Below, piece by piece: positions 1 through 7,197 of a stretch of 13,283 bases of DNA. The notes beneath the pieces were generated by a model that made no database searches, was not told the DNA's origin, and was given only the letters and a program-made list of their open reading frames with translations. A program made the position numbers and the translations under genes. Position 1 is the first letter of the stretch. Each line of letters opens with the position of its first letter. Origin of the DNA: Larix sibirica (lineage: Eukaryota; Streptophyta; Pinopsida; Pinales; Pinaceae). The stretch lies in the NCBI GenBank assembly GCA_004151065.3, contig NWUY0300109397.1, positions 21,038 to 34,320 of the forward strand. Direction: 5' to 3'.

Positions 1-48
1 TTTAATTTTATTAATTTGTACTGGTTATTTATTATTTTATATTTGTAA
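1..48. other. AT-rich left edge beyond the end of LINE homology
   Basis: These bases are almost entirely A and T. The reverse-transcriptase reading of the minus-strand LINE stops making sense here: after the codons for N-G-V-M at 49-60 the frame gives M-L-Q-I and then repeated stops. This is either a junction with other DNA or heavily decayed LINE sequence. Confidence 0.4.
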
Positions 49-542
49 CATAACCCCATTGCAAGCTTTAGAGAAATCAATTTTTACAATGGCTGCCTTT
101 AAGTTTTTGGATTTTATAGAATGTAACCCCTCCTGTGCCACCCCAATAGCCTCATGCATCTACTTGTCCTCTAAGAATCCAAATTGTTCTTCTGAGATAG
201 AATTTGACAACAATTTCTTTATCTTACTCGCAATTACCTTTGCCACAATTTTGTATACGCAGTTACACAGTGAAATGGGTTTAACTCCTCAAAGGAAGTG
301 GGATTGTCTGTCTCTAGTATGAGAGCAATGAGTGTCAAATTGAAGGCAGCCAAGACCCTCCCACCAGTTCTGGGCTCCTCTACAACTCTTAACAGGTCCT
401 CCATTAGTTCAACAAAACCTGGGAAAAACTCAATGGGCCAGCCATATAGACCATTACTTTTGTCCTTTTGAAAGCTGTGCAAAAAATTCTGAAGCTCCCT
501 TGAGACCTCTTCCATTAAAGATCGATTCTCTGCCTCGTTCAC
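49..542 (-). other. N-terminal part of LINE reverse transcriptase domain
   Basis: The first reverse-transcriptase blocks are readable: L-H-S-F-Q-K-D-K-S-N-G-L-Y-G-W (normally K-S-P-G-P-D-G), I-A-L-I-L-E-T-D-N-P (normally I-P-K), and after a frameshift near 270 I-S-L-C-N-C-V-Y-K-I-V-A-K. Then come I-S-E-E-Q-F-G-F-L-E-D-K followed by TAG where the family has Q or R, M-H-E-A-I-G-V-A-Q-E-G, and motif A as K-I-D-F-S-K-A-C-N-G-V. Motif A keeps its first, metal-binding Asp, but the second conserved Asp (A-Y-D) is Asn. The Y/F-A-D-D box, thumb and zinc-binding tail are absent because homology ends at about 49. Confidence 0.85.
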
Positions 543-559
543 AAAGCTTGGGAAGTACT

Positions 560-1110
560 AGGCAATCCTGACCACCACTACGAATGTAGCACGATCCTCA
601 ACCCTGAATAGTGTATTGAAGTGATTGATCCCTACACTGGCAATGTACCTAAAATTATTTACTTTGACACCTTCAGAATTTTTGATCTTCCAAATAGAAT
701 TTATAATTTTCTGGTAATTTGCATAATGGTGAAATTTTTTCGTATTCTCATCACCATTCAATAGCCAAAGAGCCCTGCTCTTTAATCGCCATTTGGCTTA
801 TTTATCACTTAAAATCTTCCTTCTTTTTTGCTCCATTGTGACATTCTCAACCTTACATTCTGCTGAAAAGAAACCAAATCCCTCTGTTTCGTACAACCCT
901 TCCAGCCTTGCTTCCAGAAGCTTGAGCTCTTGATCCGATTTCACCATTCTAGCATGATGCCAATCCACAAAAGCCTCTTTTGCCCTCAAATTGGCTTGAA
1001 ATTGGAGAGGCAAATTCACGAACAAAACCATTAAAAGGAACCCATGGATCCTGAATAAGATGGACAAAGTCTTCTTCTTGTGTCCACCTTGGGTTAAACT
1101 TAAATGGGCT
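560..1110 (-). other. LINE ORF2 linker between endonuclease and reverse transcriptase
   Basis: The linker can be followed across a frameshift. Bases at about 1100-1010 read S-P-F-K-F-N-P-R-W-T-Q-E-E-D-F-V in one frame. From about 1010 the next frame gives F-Q-A-N-L-R-A-K-E-A-F and an acidic helical stretch (E-L-K-L-L-E-A-R-L-E-G-L-Y). After a TAA at 800-798 the same frame continues A-K-W-R-L-K-S-R-A-L-W-L and then N-G-D-E-N-T-K-K-F-H-H-Y-A-N. The G-D-x-N-T-K-F-F-H motif just before the polymerase domain is a well known signature of plant LINE ORF2. G-I-N-H-F-N-T-L-F follows. Confidence 0.85.
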
Positions 1111-1129
1111 TGACTCATTTTCATCCCAA

Positions 1130-1829
1130 CCAAAAGTTTCTACAAATAGGGAAGTGATCTGAATCTCCCCTTGTGCTTACCCATTGTCGGATCCGAAATT
1201 TGTCTTCAAGGGAATCCTTCAAAACGAAGAACTGATCCAAACGCTTTGCCACCCTATCCACACCCACTCTCTTGATCCTCCATGTCGGGTTTAACTTCGA
1301 AGGTTCTACATCAAGAAACTTGCTTCCTCTATTGTTCTTATTCAGAACACTGATAAGTAATCCGATTGCGCATTTGGCCCGTCCCCACACTTCATTCCTC
1401 CCCAAAGTAAAGTTCAGATCGCCTCCCAAAATAGCATGCTTTTGCTTCATAAATTCCTTGGCTAATAGTCTTTCCCAAAAAATTGCCCTTTCAGAGTAAG
1501 GACTATAAACGTTCAAAGCCAAGAAATCCTTTCTCAATTCTTGTGAGAAAATTTCAAGCTCCAAACATGAACCAACAACCCACGAGTTAGTGCATAGAAC
1601 ACAACTGCTTCGCCAACCTATGATCAATCCCCCGGATCTACCTCGAGCATCAACATAAATAAAATCCCATCCCTTCGAATACTTCCCCATATCGTTGACA
1701 ACCATGGCACCCTCACACATTCTCTTGCAAAAATAAAATAATAGGACTATGAACCTTCACCAATCATTTCAAAGCTAGCCTTTTGGAGGAGCTAGCCAAG
1801 CCTCGACAATTCATGGGTAAGCAAATCAT
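1130..1829 (-). other. APE-type endonuclease domain of the minus-strand LINE
   Basis: The domain shows the hallmarks of the exonuclease-endonuclease-phosphatase fold used by L1-type LINEs. These are M-N-C-R-G-L (the usual W-N replaced by M-N, catalytic Asn kept), F-L-Q-E (catalytic Glu kept), R-G-R-S-G-G-L-I-I-G-W, the core G-G-D-L-N-F-T with Asp and Asn, and the final S-D-H-F-P-I with the Asp-His pair. Between them lies A-L-N-V-Y-S-P-Y-S, also typical. After S-D-H-F-P-I the frame is lost, and it resumes as S-P-F-K-F-N-P-R-W. The residues needed for metal binding and cleavage are therefore mostly present, but in two frames with a stop. Confidence 0.85.
1826..1829 (-). promoter_or_regulatory. 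ORF1 stop / ORF2 start overlap (ATGA)
   Basis: ORF1 can be read from the stop at 1918-1916 as N-A-A-C-E-V-A-F-G-R-K-L-S-I and on to V-T-Q, ending in TGA at 1828-1826. The ORF2 ATG is at 1829-1827, so the two share the four bases ATGA on the minus strand. Such an overlap would suit termination-reinitiation or frameshift translation of ORF2. That is an inference; only the overlap is visible. Confidence 0.6.
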
Positions 1830-2649
1830 TGGGTAACTCGACTAGGGGTGTTCATCGCTCTAAGAACCCCATTGATAGACAATTTTCGACCAAATGCCAC
1901 CTCACAAGCAGCATTCTATTGGGCCAAATGAATATAGGACTTCCTTCCTTTGCCACAACACTGTGGAACCCCAACATTTATACCCAAACCCTCGCCAAAA
2001 GAGTTGAGAAGACCTTTACCTTTCCGAGATCTCAAGTTATATCTTAAAACAAACTCTACAAAATCCGAGGAGGAACACTTACCATTCCTATAAACCCCCT
2101 CATCAATAGAAGCCCAAGGGACTCCTTGGTGAGAGAAGTCAAGCATCTGCCATGATTCTTCGACTAGCATTAAGTTTGACAGATTCCCCTCAAAGTTCCA
2201 CGCTAGGTACCTCAACTCCGCCGAGTGATGCAAAGGACCTACATCATGAGCCTAAAACTCAAAGAAGAGAGTTCTATTGGGCAAAGGTATGTAGCTTATA
2301 CGAGGTAAGAGTGGAAAGAGCTTACCTGGAATACCCACTTCTTGACTAGGGGATGGTATAGTTACACCCCCCTTCAATTCAGGAGACTTTCCTTTCCCTT
2401 AGAGGCCAAACCAAGAATTGGTTGCAATGAGATCCCCTCTTGCACTGGGGATTCAACAGTCATTCCATCTACCAAATCACCCCTTGCATCCTTATCTCTG
2501 TTAAGAACCTTAGAGGGCTTGGCATGCCCATGTCGACTTCCAATGAAAGCATTTGAAAACCTCATATCTTTATGATCCCCATTCCTTGACCTTGATTGAG
2601 CCAATGGGTTCTGCATCCATACCTTATGACGGAAAGGGAGCCGGAGGGA

Positions 2650-2691
2650 GCACTCCGCAACAAGATGCCCATACTGGTGGCGACAATTACA
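2650..2691 (-). other. CCHC-type zinc knuckle with displaced second cysteine
   Basis: The translation is C-N-C-R-H-Q-Y-G-H-L-V-A-E-C. The usual form is C-x2-C-x4-H-x4-C, as in the right-hand LINE. Here the second cysteine sits one residue early, giving C-x-C-x5-H-x4-C, consistent with mutation of an ancestral C-N-R-C-H to C-N-C-R-H. The flanking residues L-D-Y-Q-G-V-P-F before the knuckle are typical of the family. Zinc binding would probably be lost, which fits a decayed copy. Confidence 0.75.
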
Positions 2692-3852
2692 TTTGAAAGG
2701 AACCCCTTGATAGTCTAAGATTTGAAAATGAGAGAGCGTTCCTTTCTGGATTGCTAAAGACTCCACTAGACCTTCACGGATATCTAGATTAATAAGATGT
2801 GAACTACCTTTATCACACCATTTTCTAGGAAAGTCATGTCTACCTCCACAAATTCACCTAATGCATTACCCATAGACTTGAAAACATCAAGCGACCAAAA
2901 GACTAGAGGCAAGCCTGGCATCTTTATCCATACTGGCAATTTTCTAGTGTGCTCATCCCTCTCATCGAATATAGTCGATCATTTTTTAAGCAATAAACCA
3001 TTAGAATCCCATTGTCACAACCCTTCTCAAATTTTATTGGCATCCTACAAACTCCTAAATTTAGAAGTACACCATCCCTTGACAAGGACAAAGGAAGCCG
3101 GGGCATAACCTAAGTCACCACCCCACGCAGCCGAAACCCAACCTTTCAACCCACTCTCACCCACATTCCAACCCATAAACCGCCCAACTAGAGTCTGAAC
3201 CCCTACCTTGGCGATCTCATTCGTTTTCACATCTCCCCCCAGTACCATGTTTACTGGGGGTTTCTTCATTGTGCATTTTTTGATTTTTTTTACCTCGATC
3301 CCAATCGATCCTGCCCCTCCATACCAGAATGAGAAGACTCAGCACGAGCAGGAGTAGGACGATTTGCACCTCGAGAAGCATCCAGCACTGGATGGAAATC
3401 CGCACTTTGCTCTTGAAGACTTAATGCTTGTCCAATAAAACAGCTTCCCTTTGGAGCTACACCTTGCAAACTAACCCCTGGCTGCACATCCACTAACTCC
3501 CAAGCAATGCCTTCTGAAAGTTCTGGAAACAAAGGATAGAGTAGCTCCCTGACCGATGACTGAACCAAACATTAATGGCTGGCGTGGAAAGACTGACGGG
3601 AGTTTAATCCTTGAAATAGTCGCTCGACCTTTCAAATCTGACTTGGAAGCTTCCAACAATCCGGAGCCTGCACGAACGATTCTCCCTTGTCCTTTAGACT
3701 GCGACGTCCTGACAGGATTGACAGGGGCCCTCCCATCGAAATCTGAACCCACTTTGTCCCACAAACCAATAGTCAGTCGCGATGGGGTTTTCCATGGTTC
3801 CCAACCTCTGATTTACGTTGTTACCCAAACTTGCACTATCTTCCCTCATTGA

Positions 3853-4564
3853 ATGTCACAAAAGGGTCCTGCAAACAAAGACCATCAGTTGAGTTATGAA
3901 AATCCATTGGAAAATTGGTACATACATCTCATATTCCTTTATTTTTTATGCCTAGGTAACTTTTCACATTGCTCGATATACAGTAGTGACCAAACATGTT
4001 TCATATGCAAACAGTTTGCAGGTTTTCTGATTCTGGACATGATAGCCCTGACGATGCCTATAAAACTGTCCTTCATTTTTCCAGGCCCTCGCCATTTTTC
4101 AAGTTCATTATGATCAGATTTGTGAATTAGATTATTAGCAACACTTTTTGATTGATTTGATTGTAAACAGCTGGATGATATTGTATGTTAATAGGAAAAT
4201 AGCAAGAATTAAGTAATCAGGCGGTAATGGGAAACTATCGGAGTTTGTGTGAAAGATATTGAAGGCGTAAAGTGATTTGGAACAGTGTCTTGACATTTCA
4301 ATTTTAAATTGGCTGCTTGCTGGGGGTTGATTCTGATGTCCACCTGCTGGCCAGCTGATCCTTTTTTCTATAATCAAATTGCCCATTCAAGGCATAGTCA
4401 TTTATCAGATAATGTTGAGAGCAGTAACTCGTTTTTTTCATTTTTCCTTTAATAGTTTGTTCTTGTGATTAAGTAGTTTGTTTGTGTTTTCAGCTTAATG
4501 AGAGGAAACATCCCAACACTGGCTCAGGAACAATTGTCTTGCCTATGTCCAGGGATTTCTACAG
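3853..4564 (+). CDS. Possible three-exon fragment of an unidentified plant gene
   Basis: Three open blocks join in one frame through canonical splice signals. Exon 1 is 3853-3917, M-S-Q-K-G-P-A-N-K-D-H-Q-L-S-Y-E-N-P-L-E-N, then donor gtacat. Intron 1 (104 nt) ends in tttgcag at 4021, and the split TG/G codon gives Trp. Exon 2, 4022-4121, reads F-S-D-S-G-H-D-S-P-D-D-A-Y-K-T-V-L-H-F-S, then P-S-P-F-F-K-F-I-M-I-R-F, then donor gtgaat. Intron 2 (372 nt, T-rich end) finishes gtgttttcag at 4493. Exon 3, 4494-4564, reads L-N-E-R-K-H-P-N-T-G-S-G-T-I-V-L-P-M-S and R-D-F-Y-R, then donor gtatat. The composition looks protein-like, unlike the AT-rich flanks. I do not recognise the family. The true upstream end may have been cut off by the LINE that abuts at 3849. 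It could be a live gene, a relic or chance. Confidence 0.4.
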
Positions 4565-5912
4565 GTATATTCACAACGACTACCTTTCTTTATTCTGCTC
4601 TTTGTTCCATACACCCAAATTTGCAATGCCAAAAGCCTAAATGTTTGTTTCATTACACAAATACATATCTCCATTTGTTGGGATTCTCGTAACAAATTCT
4701 ATTTGAAATTCTTCCTCAATGACATTTTTTTTGTTTTCCCTGTTCTCAAGCTCTATTGGTACTTGTCATGTGGTTAGGTATCATTATGAAAACTAAGTGC
4801 TAGAATTGGAGTCATTTTATTTGCTTGAGATTATTCACCCATTTAAGGAAAGCCAAAACATGTGGAGAACAGAGCAACTATTCAAGAAACAGATCTTTAG
4901 AGAAAGAGGCCATCTTGTGTAGAATTATATTGTATGACGGGAAAAAAAATCATGGATTAACACCATTGATTGACTTTAATGTATTATTTAATTTGTATGC
5001 CAGACAATCAGTTAGAAAAGCCATGAGCTATGAAGGAATATTAAAAGTAAATTTGAAGGATTTATTTCTGTAATCTAACTAGAGTTCTGAGTAGAATTTG
5101 CAGCTTATATTTGAGCTATTTTCTTGATTTATCACTACCCTTCTTTGTTATTATAGTAAGAGCCATAAATTATGTTTGTGAAGTCCAGAGTTTAGACTGC
5201 ATAAATAATGCATTGGATGGATTGTTGCAGCACTACATTTTGATTCCCACAGTGGTTATATATTTATATACAAGGGAAGCTTCAGTTGATCTATAAAATA
5301 ATAACTGTTGAAATTAGTTGGTATCAGGTTGTAACAAGAGTGTACTGAATAACGAGTTATTGGAACATCATGTTTTAAACACACTGCTATTAAATGCATG
5401 CAGAGAAACCTAGCCTTTGTGGTTGAATGGAGCACCTATTTTGAAAATAATTTAGTACAGTAAATAGACAACATTAATAAGATGAATGATTCGCAGCAAT
5501 TAACTCACAAATGGCTTATGAGGGATCAATAGCAATAATGAAGAACGTATGGAGGCAAGGCAAAGGCATATCATGCAAATGCATATTCCTAGAGTAGCAG
5601 AAAAATTTCCAACGGAGTCGCAGGGTAACTAGCTATTTATTACTTAACTTGTTAGAATGAGAATAAACGAGAACCAATCAAGTAACTCTTACAAACCACC
5701 ATTGAGCATTGTGAACGACTAAAGTCTAAGCTCTATGGAGCGACACTTTGCTGAGGGAGTAACTTCAATGACCAAAATTCAACATGAATTTTGAAGGGTC
5801 TAAATTCCATGGTTGTGCCACATAAATTTGACGCATGTGACCAAGATCTACATTTGAAGGTGCTCCCTCTTTTTGTTTTGAATCTGTCTATAAATTTAAA
5901 ACTCATTTTGAT
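4565..5912. other. AT-rich stretch without a recognisable gene
   Basis: This stretch could be intron or 3' flank of the exon-like fragment before it. One speculative continuation exists: an acceptor atgccag ending at 5003, followed by Q-S-V-R-K-A-M-S-Y-E-G-I-L and a TAA at 5071-5073, in phase with the donor at 4565. A 28-codon frame starting M-A-Y-E-G-S-I-A-I-M lies at 5511-5597. Neither has supporting family similarity that I can see. Confidence 0.4.
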
Positions 5913-5926
5913 TATATATATATATC
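5912..5926. repeat. Short TA dinucleotide run
   Basis: About seven TA steps form a simple sequence repeat in AT-rich DNA. Confidence 0.8.
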
Positions 5927-6080
5927 ACAGTTTTTCGAAGGAAAAGTAAATGAGAAGTTTTAAATTTGTTATTAAGATTTTGGTTTGTTTTTAAAATAAA
6001 AAAGTTTAAGATTACCCCTCGTGGAAAAAATTGTCCTCCCGATGGAGGGGGAATGCAAGGGAAAGGAAAGGGAGAGTGGA

Positions 6081-6099
6081 GAGATTCTCACAGAATCTC
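6081..6099. repeat. Perfect short inverted repeat
   Basis: The sequence GAGATTCT, then CAC, then AGAATCTC forms an 8-bp perfect stem with a 3-nt loop. It lies in a purine-rich patch at 6040-6100 that differs in composition from its AT-rich surroundings. Confidence 0.6.
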
Positions 6100-6277
6100 A
6101 AGTTTTTCTGCTTTAAGCAATGTTATTACCCAGATGTAGGCTGGCTTTCATGATTTTTTTTGAACTTTAAAAATTATATATTTTAATTGTGATTAAATTT
6201 TATTAATCATTCATTAAGTTTGGATTATTTAGTTTAATTATATTTTAAGTTATATTTTTTATTAAAACATTCCTAAA

Positions 6278-6321
6278 TAAAATAACTAATTTATACATTA
6301 AAATAACTAATTTATACATTA
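6278..6321. repeat. 21-nt perfect tandem duplication
   Basis: The unit aaataactaatttatacatt plus a is present at 6280-6300 and again at 6301-6321 with no mismatch; the match extends two bases to the left. Confidence 0.9.
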
Positions 6322-6508
6322 GTTAAATTAATATCCTACCTTATAACAAGGTGGTTAAATTCATTCTTAATGCATGCTTTTACGATGCTTTTTACCTTTC
6401 TAAATCACAAATTTATATAATTTAGAAGACACCTTTTTTTTTAAAATCTTTTTCATGATGATTCTAAACCCATTACCAAACATTTTGAAATAGAGTATCA
6501 CTTTAAAA

Positions 6509-6762
6509 GAGCTTGCAAATTTGAACTAATATTGATATTAATTTAAATTATATTTTTATTTTCATTAACTTCAAGAATTAAAATGAAAGTTGATATAAAT
6601 TTAAAGGAAAGTTTTATTTGCTAAATTTCATAAAGGAGCTTGCAAATTTGAAATAATATTGATATTAATTTAAATTATATTTTTATTTTGATTAACTTCA
6701 AAAATTAAAATGAAAGTTGATATAATTTTAAAGGAAAGTTTTATTTGCTGAATTTCATAAAC
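6509..6762. repeat. 127-nt tandem duplication
   Basis: Two adjacent copies, 6509-6635 and 6636-6762, both begin gagcttgcaaatttgaa and end near gaatttcataaa or its variant. They differ by only a few substitutions, so the duplication is recent relative to other decay here. The second copy is also the left half of a larger repeat. Confidence 0.9.
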
Positions 6763-6779
6763 AATATATAAACAATATA

Positions 6780-6830
6780 GGGATGGCCAAATGAGGAGGG
6801 GGCATTCTATACCCTCTTTTTGTTCATTCC
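6780..6830. repeat. Hairpin block, copy 1
   Basis: The arm GGGATGGCCAAATGAGGAGG at 6780-6799 faces accctctttttgttcattcc at 6811-6830. Their reverse complements align loosely. This is the most diverged of the two complete copies. Confidence 0.6.
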
Positions 6831-6879
6831 TTGGTTGTGGTGGTACTCTATAGATTGTCCGTGCACCTTATTTGAGATA

Positions 6880-6937
6880 ATATTGATATTAAAATGATAT
6901 TGGTTATTATATTGATATTAAAATGATATTGGTTATT
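6880..6937. repeat. 29-nt perfect tandem duplication
   Basis: The unit beginning atattgatattaaaatgata and ending ttggttatt occurs at 6880-6908 and again at 6909-6937 with no mismatch. It lies inside the second of the larger repeat units. Confidence 0.9.
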
Positions 6938-7050
6938 ACTTTAAATTATATTTTTACTTAATTAAAATGAAAGTTGATATAATTTTAAAAGGGAAGTTTT
7001 ATTCGCCGAATTTCATACAAAACCCTATGCTCTAAATGTGGTGTAATATA

Positions 7051-7101
7051 GGGAGTGCCAAATGAAGAGGGGGTGATATATACCCTCATTTTGGTCCTCC
7101 C
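7051..7101. repeat. Hairpin block, copy 2
   Basis: The arm GGGAGTGCCAAATGAAGAGG (7051-7070) is mirrored by CCCTCATTTTGGTCCTCCC (7083-7101). The reverse complement of the second arm is GGGAGGACCAAAATGAGGG, giving a nearly continuous stem around a short AT loop (gatatata). It could be the paired ends of a small palindromic element. Confidence 0.7.
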
Positions 7102-7140
7102 TTGGTTGTGGAGTACTTTGTAGATTGTCCCCACACGTTG

Positions 7141-7185
7141 GGGAGGGCCAAAATATGAGGGGCAGGCACATTTTGGAACTCCTCA
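7141..7185. repeat. Hairpin block, degenerate copy 3
   Basis: GGGAGGGCCAAAATATGAGG at 7141-7160 resembles the left arm of copy 2, and cattttggaactcctc at 7170-7185 resembles its right arm. The match is partial. The block ends just before ggtaatta, which resembles the reverse complement of gattacccc at 6011. Confidence 0.5.
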
Positions 7186-7197
7186 ATGGGAGGTAAT

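Larger units (their letters stand above)
49..1829 (-). pseudogene. LINE ORF2 (endonuclease plus truncated reverse transcriptase), broken
   Basis: ORF2 supplies the endonuclease that nicks target DNA and the reverse transcriptase that primes on the nick. The start is the ATG at 1829-1827, chosen because it opens M-I-C-L-P-M-N-C-R-G-L, the degraded form of the family start with W-N-x-R-G-L, and because it overlaps the ORF1 stop. A stop follows K-R-L-A-L-K, and a 2-base loss just after F-L-Q-E at about 1727 changes frame. The endonuclease runs to about 1140 and the linker to about 560. The reverse transcriptase begins near 540 and is lost at about 49. Further breaks are a frameshift at about 1000-1010, a TAA at 800-798, stops near 558, a frameshift near 270 and a TAG at about 150. 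Only about 590 of the usual 1,200 or more codons are present, so the protein could not be functional. Confidence 0.85.
49..3849 (-). mobile_element. Degenerate L1-like LINE retrotransposon, 5' portion, minus strand
   Basis: The element reads from 3849 down to about 49. In order it has a serine- and proline-rich ORF1 N-terminus, a DUF4283-like domain, a CCHC-type zinc knuckle, a basic ORF1 tail, then ORF2 with endonuclease, linker and the start of the reverse transcriptase. This order is the established one for plant L1-like non-LTR elements. The copy is a pseudogene, with many frameshifts and stops in both ORFs. LINE copies are usually truncated at the 5' end; here the 5' ORFs are kept and the 3' part is missing at the left edge, which points to a later deletion or insertion at about base 49. 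The 5' end near 3850 abuts exon-like DNA on the other strand. No target-site duplication can be tested because the 3' end is not in the window. Confidence 0.85.
1826..3849 (-). pseudogene. LINE ORF1 (nucleic-acid-binding protein, DUF4283 plus zinc knuckle), broken
   Basis: ORF1 of plant L1-like LINEs encodes an RNA-binding protein that packages the element RNA. The likely start is the ATG at 3849 (M-R-E-D-S-A-S-L-G-N-N-V), although an in-frame ATG further in (M-E-N-P-I-A-T-D-Y) is also possible. The reading then shifts to W-D-K-V-G-S-D-F-D-G at about 3764, and again near 3568 to a stretch containing A-P-K-G-S-C-F-I-G. A DUF4283-like domain follows at about 3269-2840 (V-G-R-F-M-G, L-V-K-G-W, then L-P-V-W-I-K-M-P-G-L-P and F-W-S), with at least three in-frame stops and a frameshift near 2810. 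It leads into L-D-Y-Q-G-V-P-F-K-C and the knuckle at 2691-2650. After a stop at about 2374 the C-terminal tail resumes near 2233 and ends Q-TGA at 1828-1826. The span of about 2.02 kb (about 675 codons) is close to the 1.97 kb ORF1 at the right of the window. Confidence 0.8.
6636..7138. repeat. Two larger tandem units (about 233 and 270 nt)
   Basis: Unit 1, 6636-6868, and unit 2, 6869-7138, share the same order. Each has an AT-rich half containing ataatattgatattaa and aaaatgaaagttgatata, then a GC-richer half with ccaaatga, a hairpin, ccttggttgtgg and tagattgtcc. Unit 2 is longer mainly because of an internal 29-nt duplication. The similarity is clear but imperfect, so this duplication is older than the 127-nt one. 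Confidence 0.8.
6012..7197. mobile_element. Candidate non-autonomous DNA element with weak terminal inverted repeats
   Basis: The left side starts ATTACCCCTCGTGGA and continues to tgtcctcccg. The reverse complement of the right side starts ATTACCTCCCATTGAGGA. The ends share ATTACC and a CCTC-rich continuation, and the interior is non-coding and repetitive. No clear target-site duplication is seen, and the end match is short, so this is only a hypothesis. Confidence 0.2.

Noticed and set aside
3556-3852. 98-codon plus-strand open frame
   Set aside because: It lies opposite the ORF1 N-terminal region of the minus-strand LINE, whose reading matches the other LINE in the window; it is a shadow.
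4135-4386. 83-codon minus-strand frame
   Set aside because: It lies within the proposed second intron of the exon-like fragment, has no motif and fits chance.
4825-5073. 82-codon plus-strand open frame
   Set aside because: No recognisable motif, a non-ATG beginning and AT-driven composition. Its last 24 codons might be an exon, which is mentioned only as speculation.
5320-5335. ttggtatcaggttg, resembling the primer-binding site of LTR retrotransposons (initiator Met tRNA)
   Set aside because: Only about ten bases match, the preceding bases do not end in the usual CA of an LTR, and no gag or pol follows.
5511-5597. 28-codon frame starting M-A-Y-E-G-S-I-A-I-M
   Set aside because: Too short to support as a gene, and no family is recognised.
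6278-7138. Repeats considered as a CRISPR array
   Set aside because: Units are directly adjacent, of several lengths and AT-rich, with no unique spacers or cas genes, in plant DNA.
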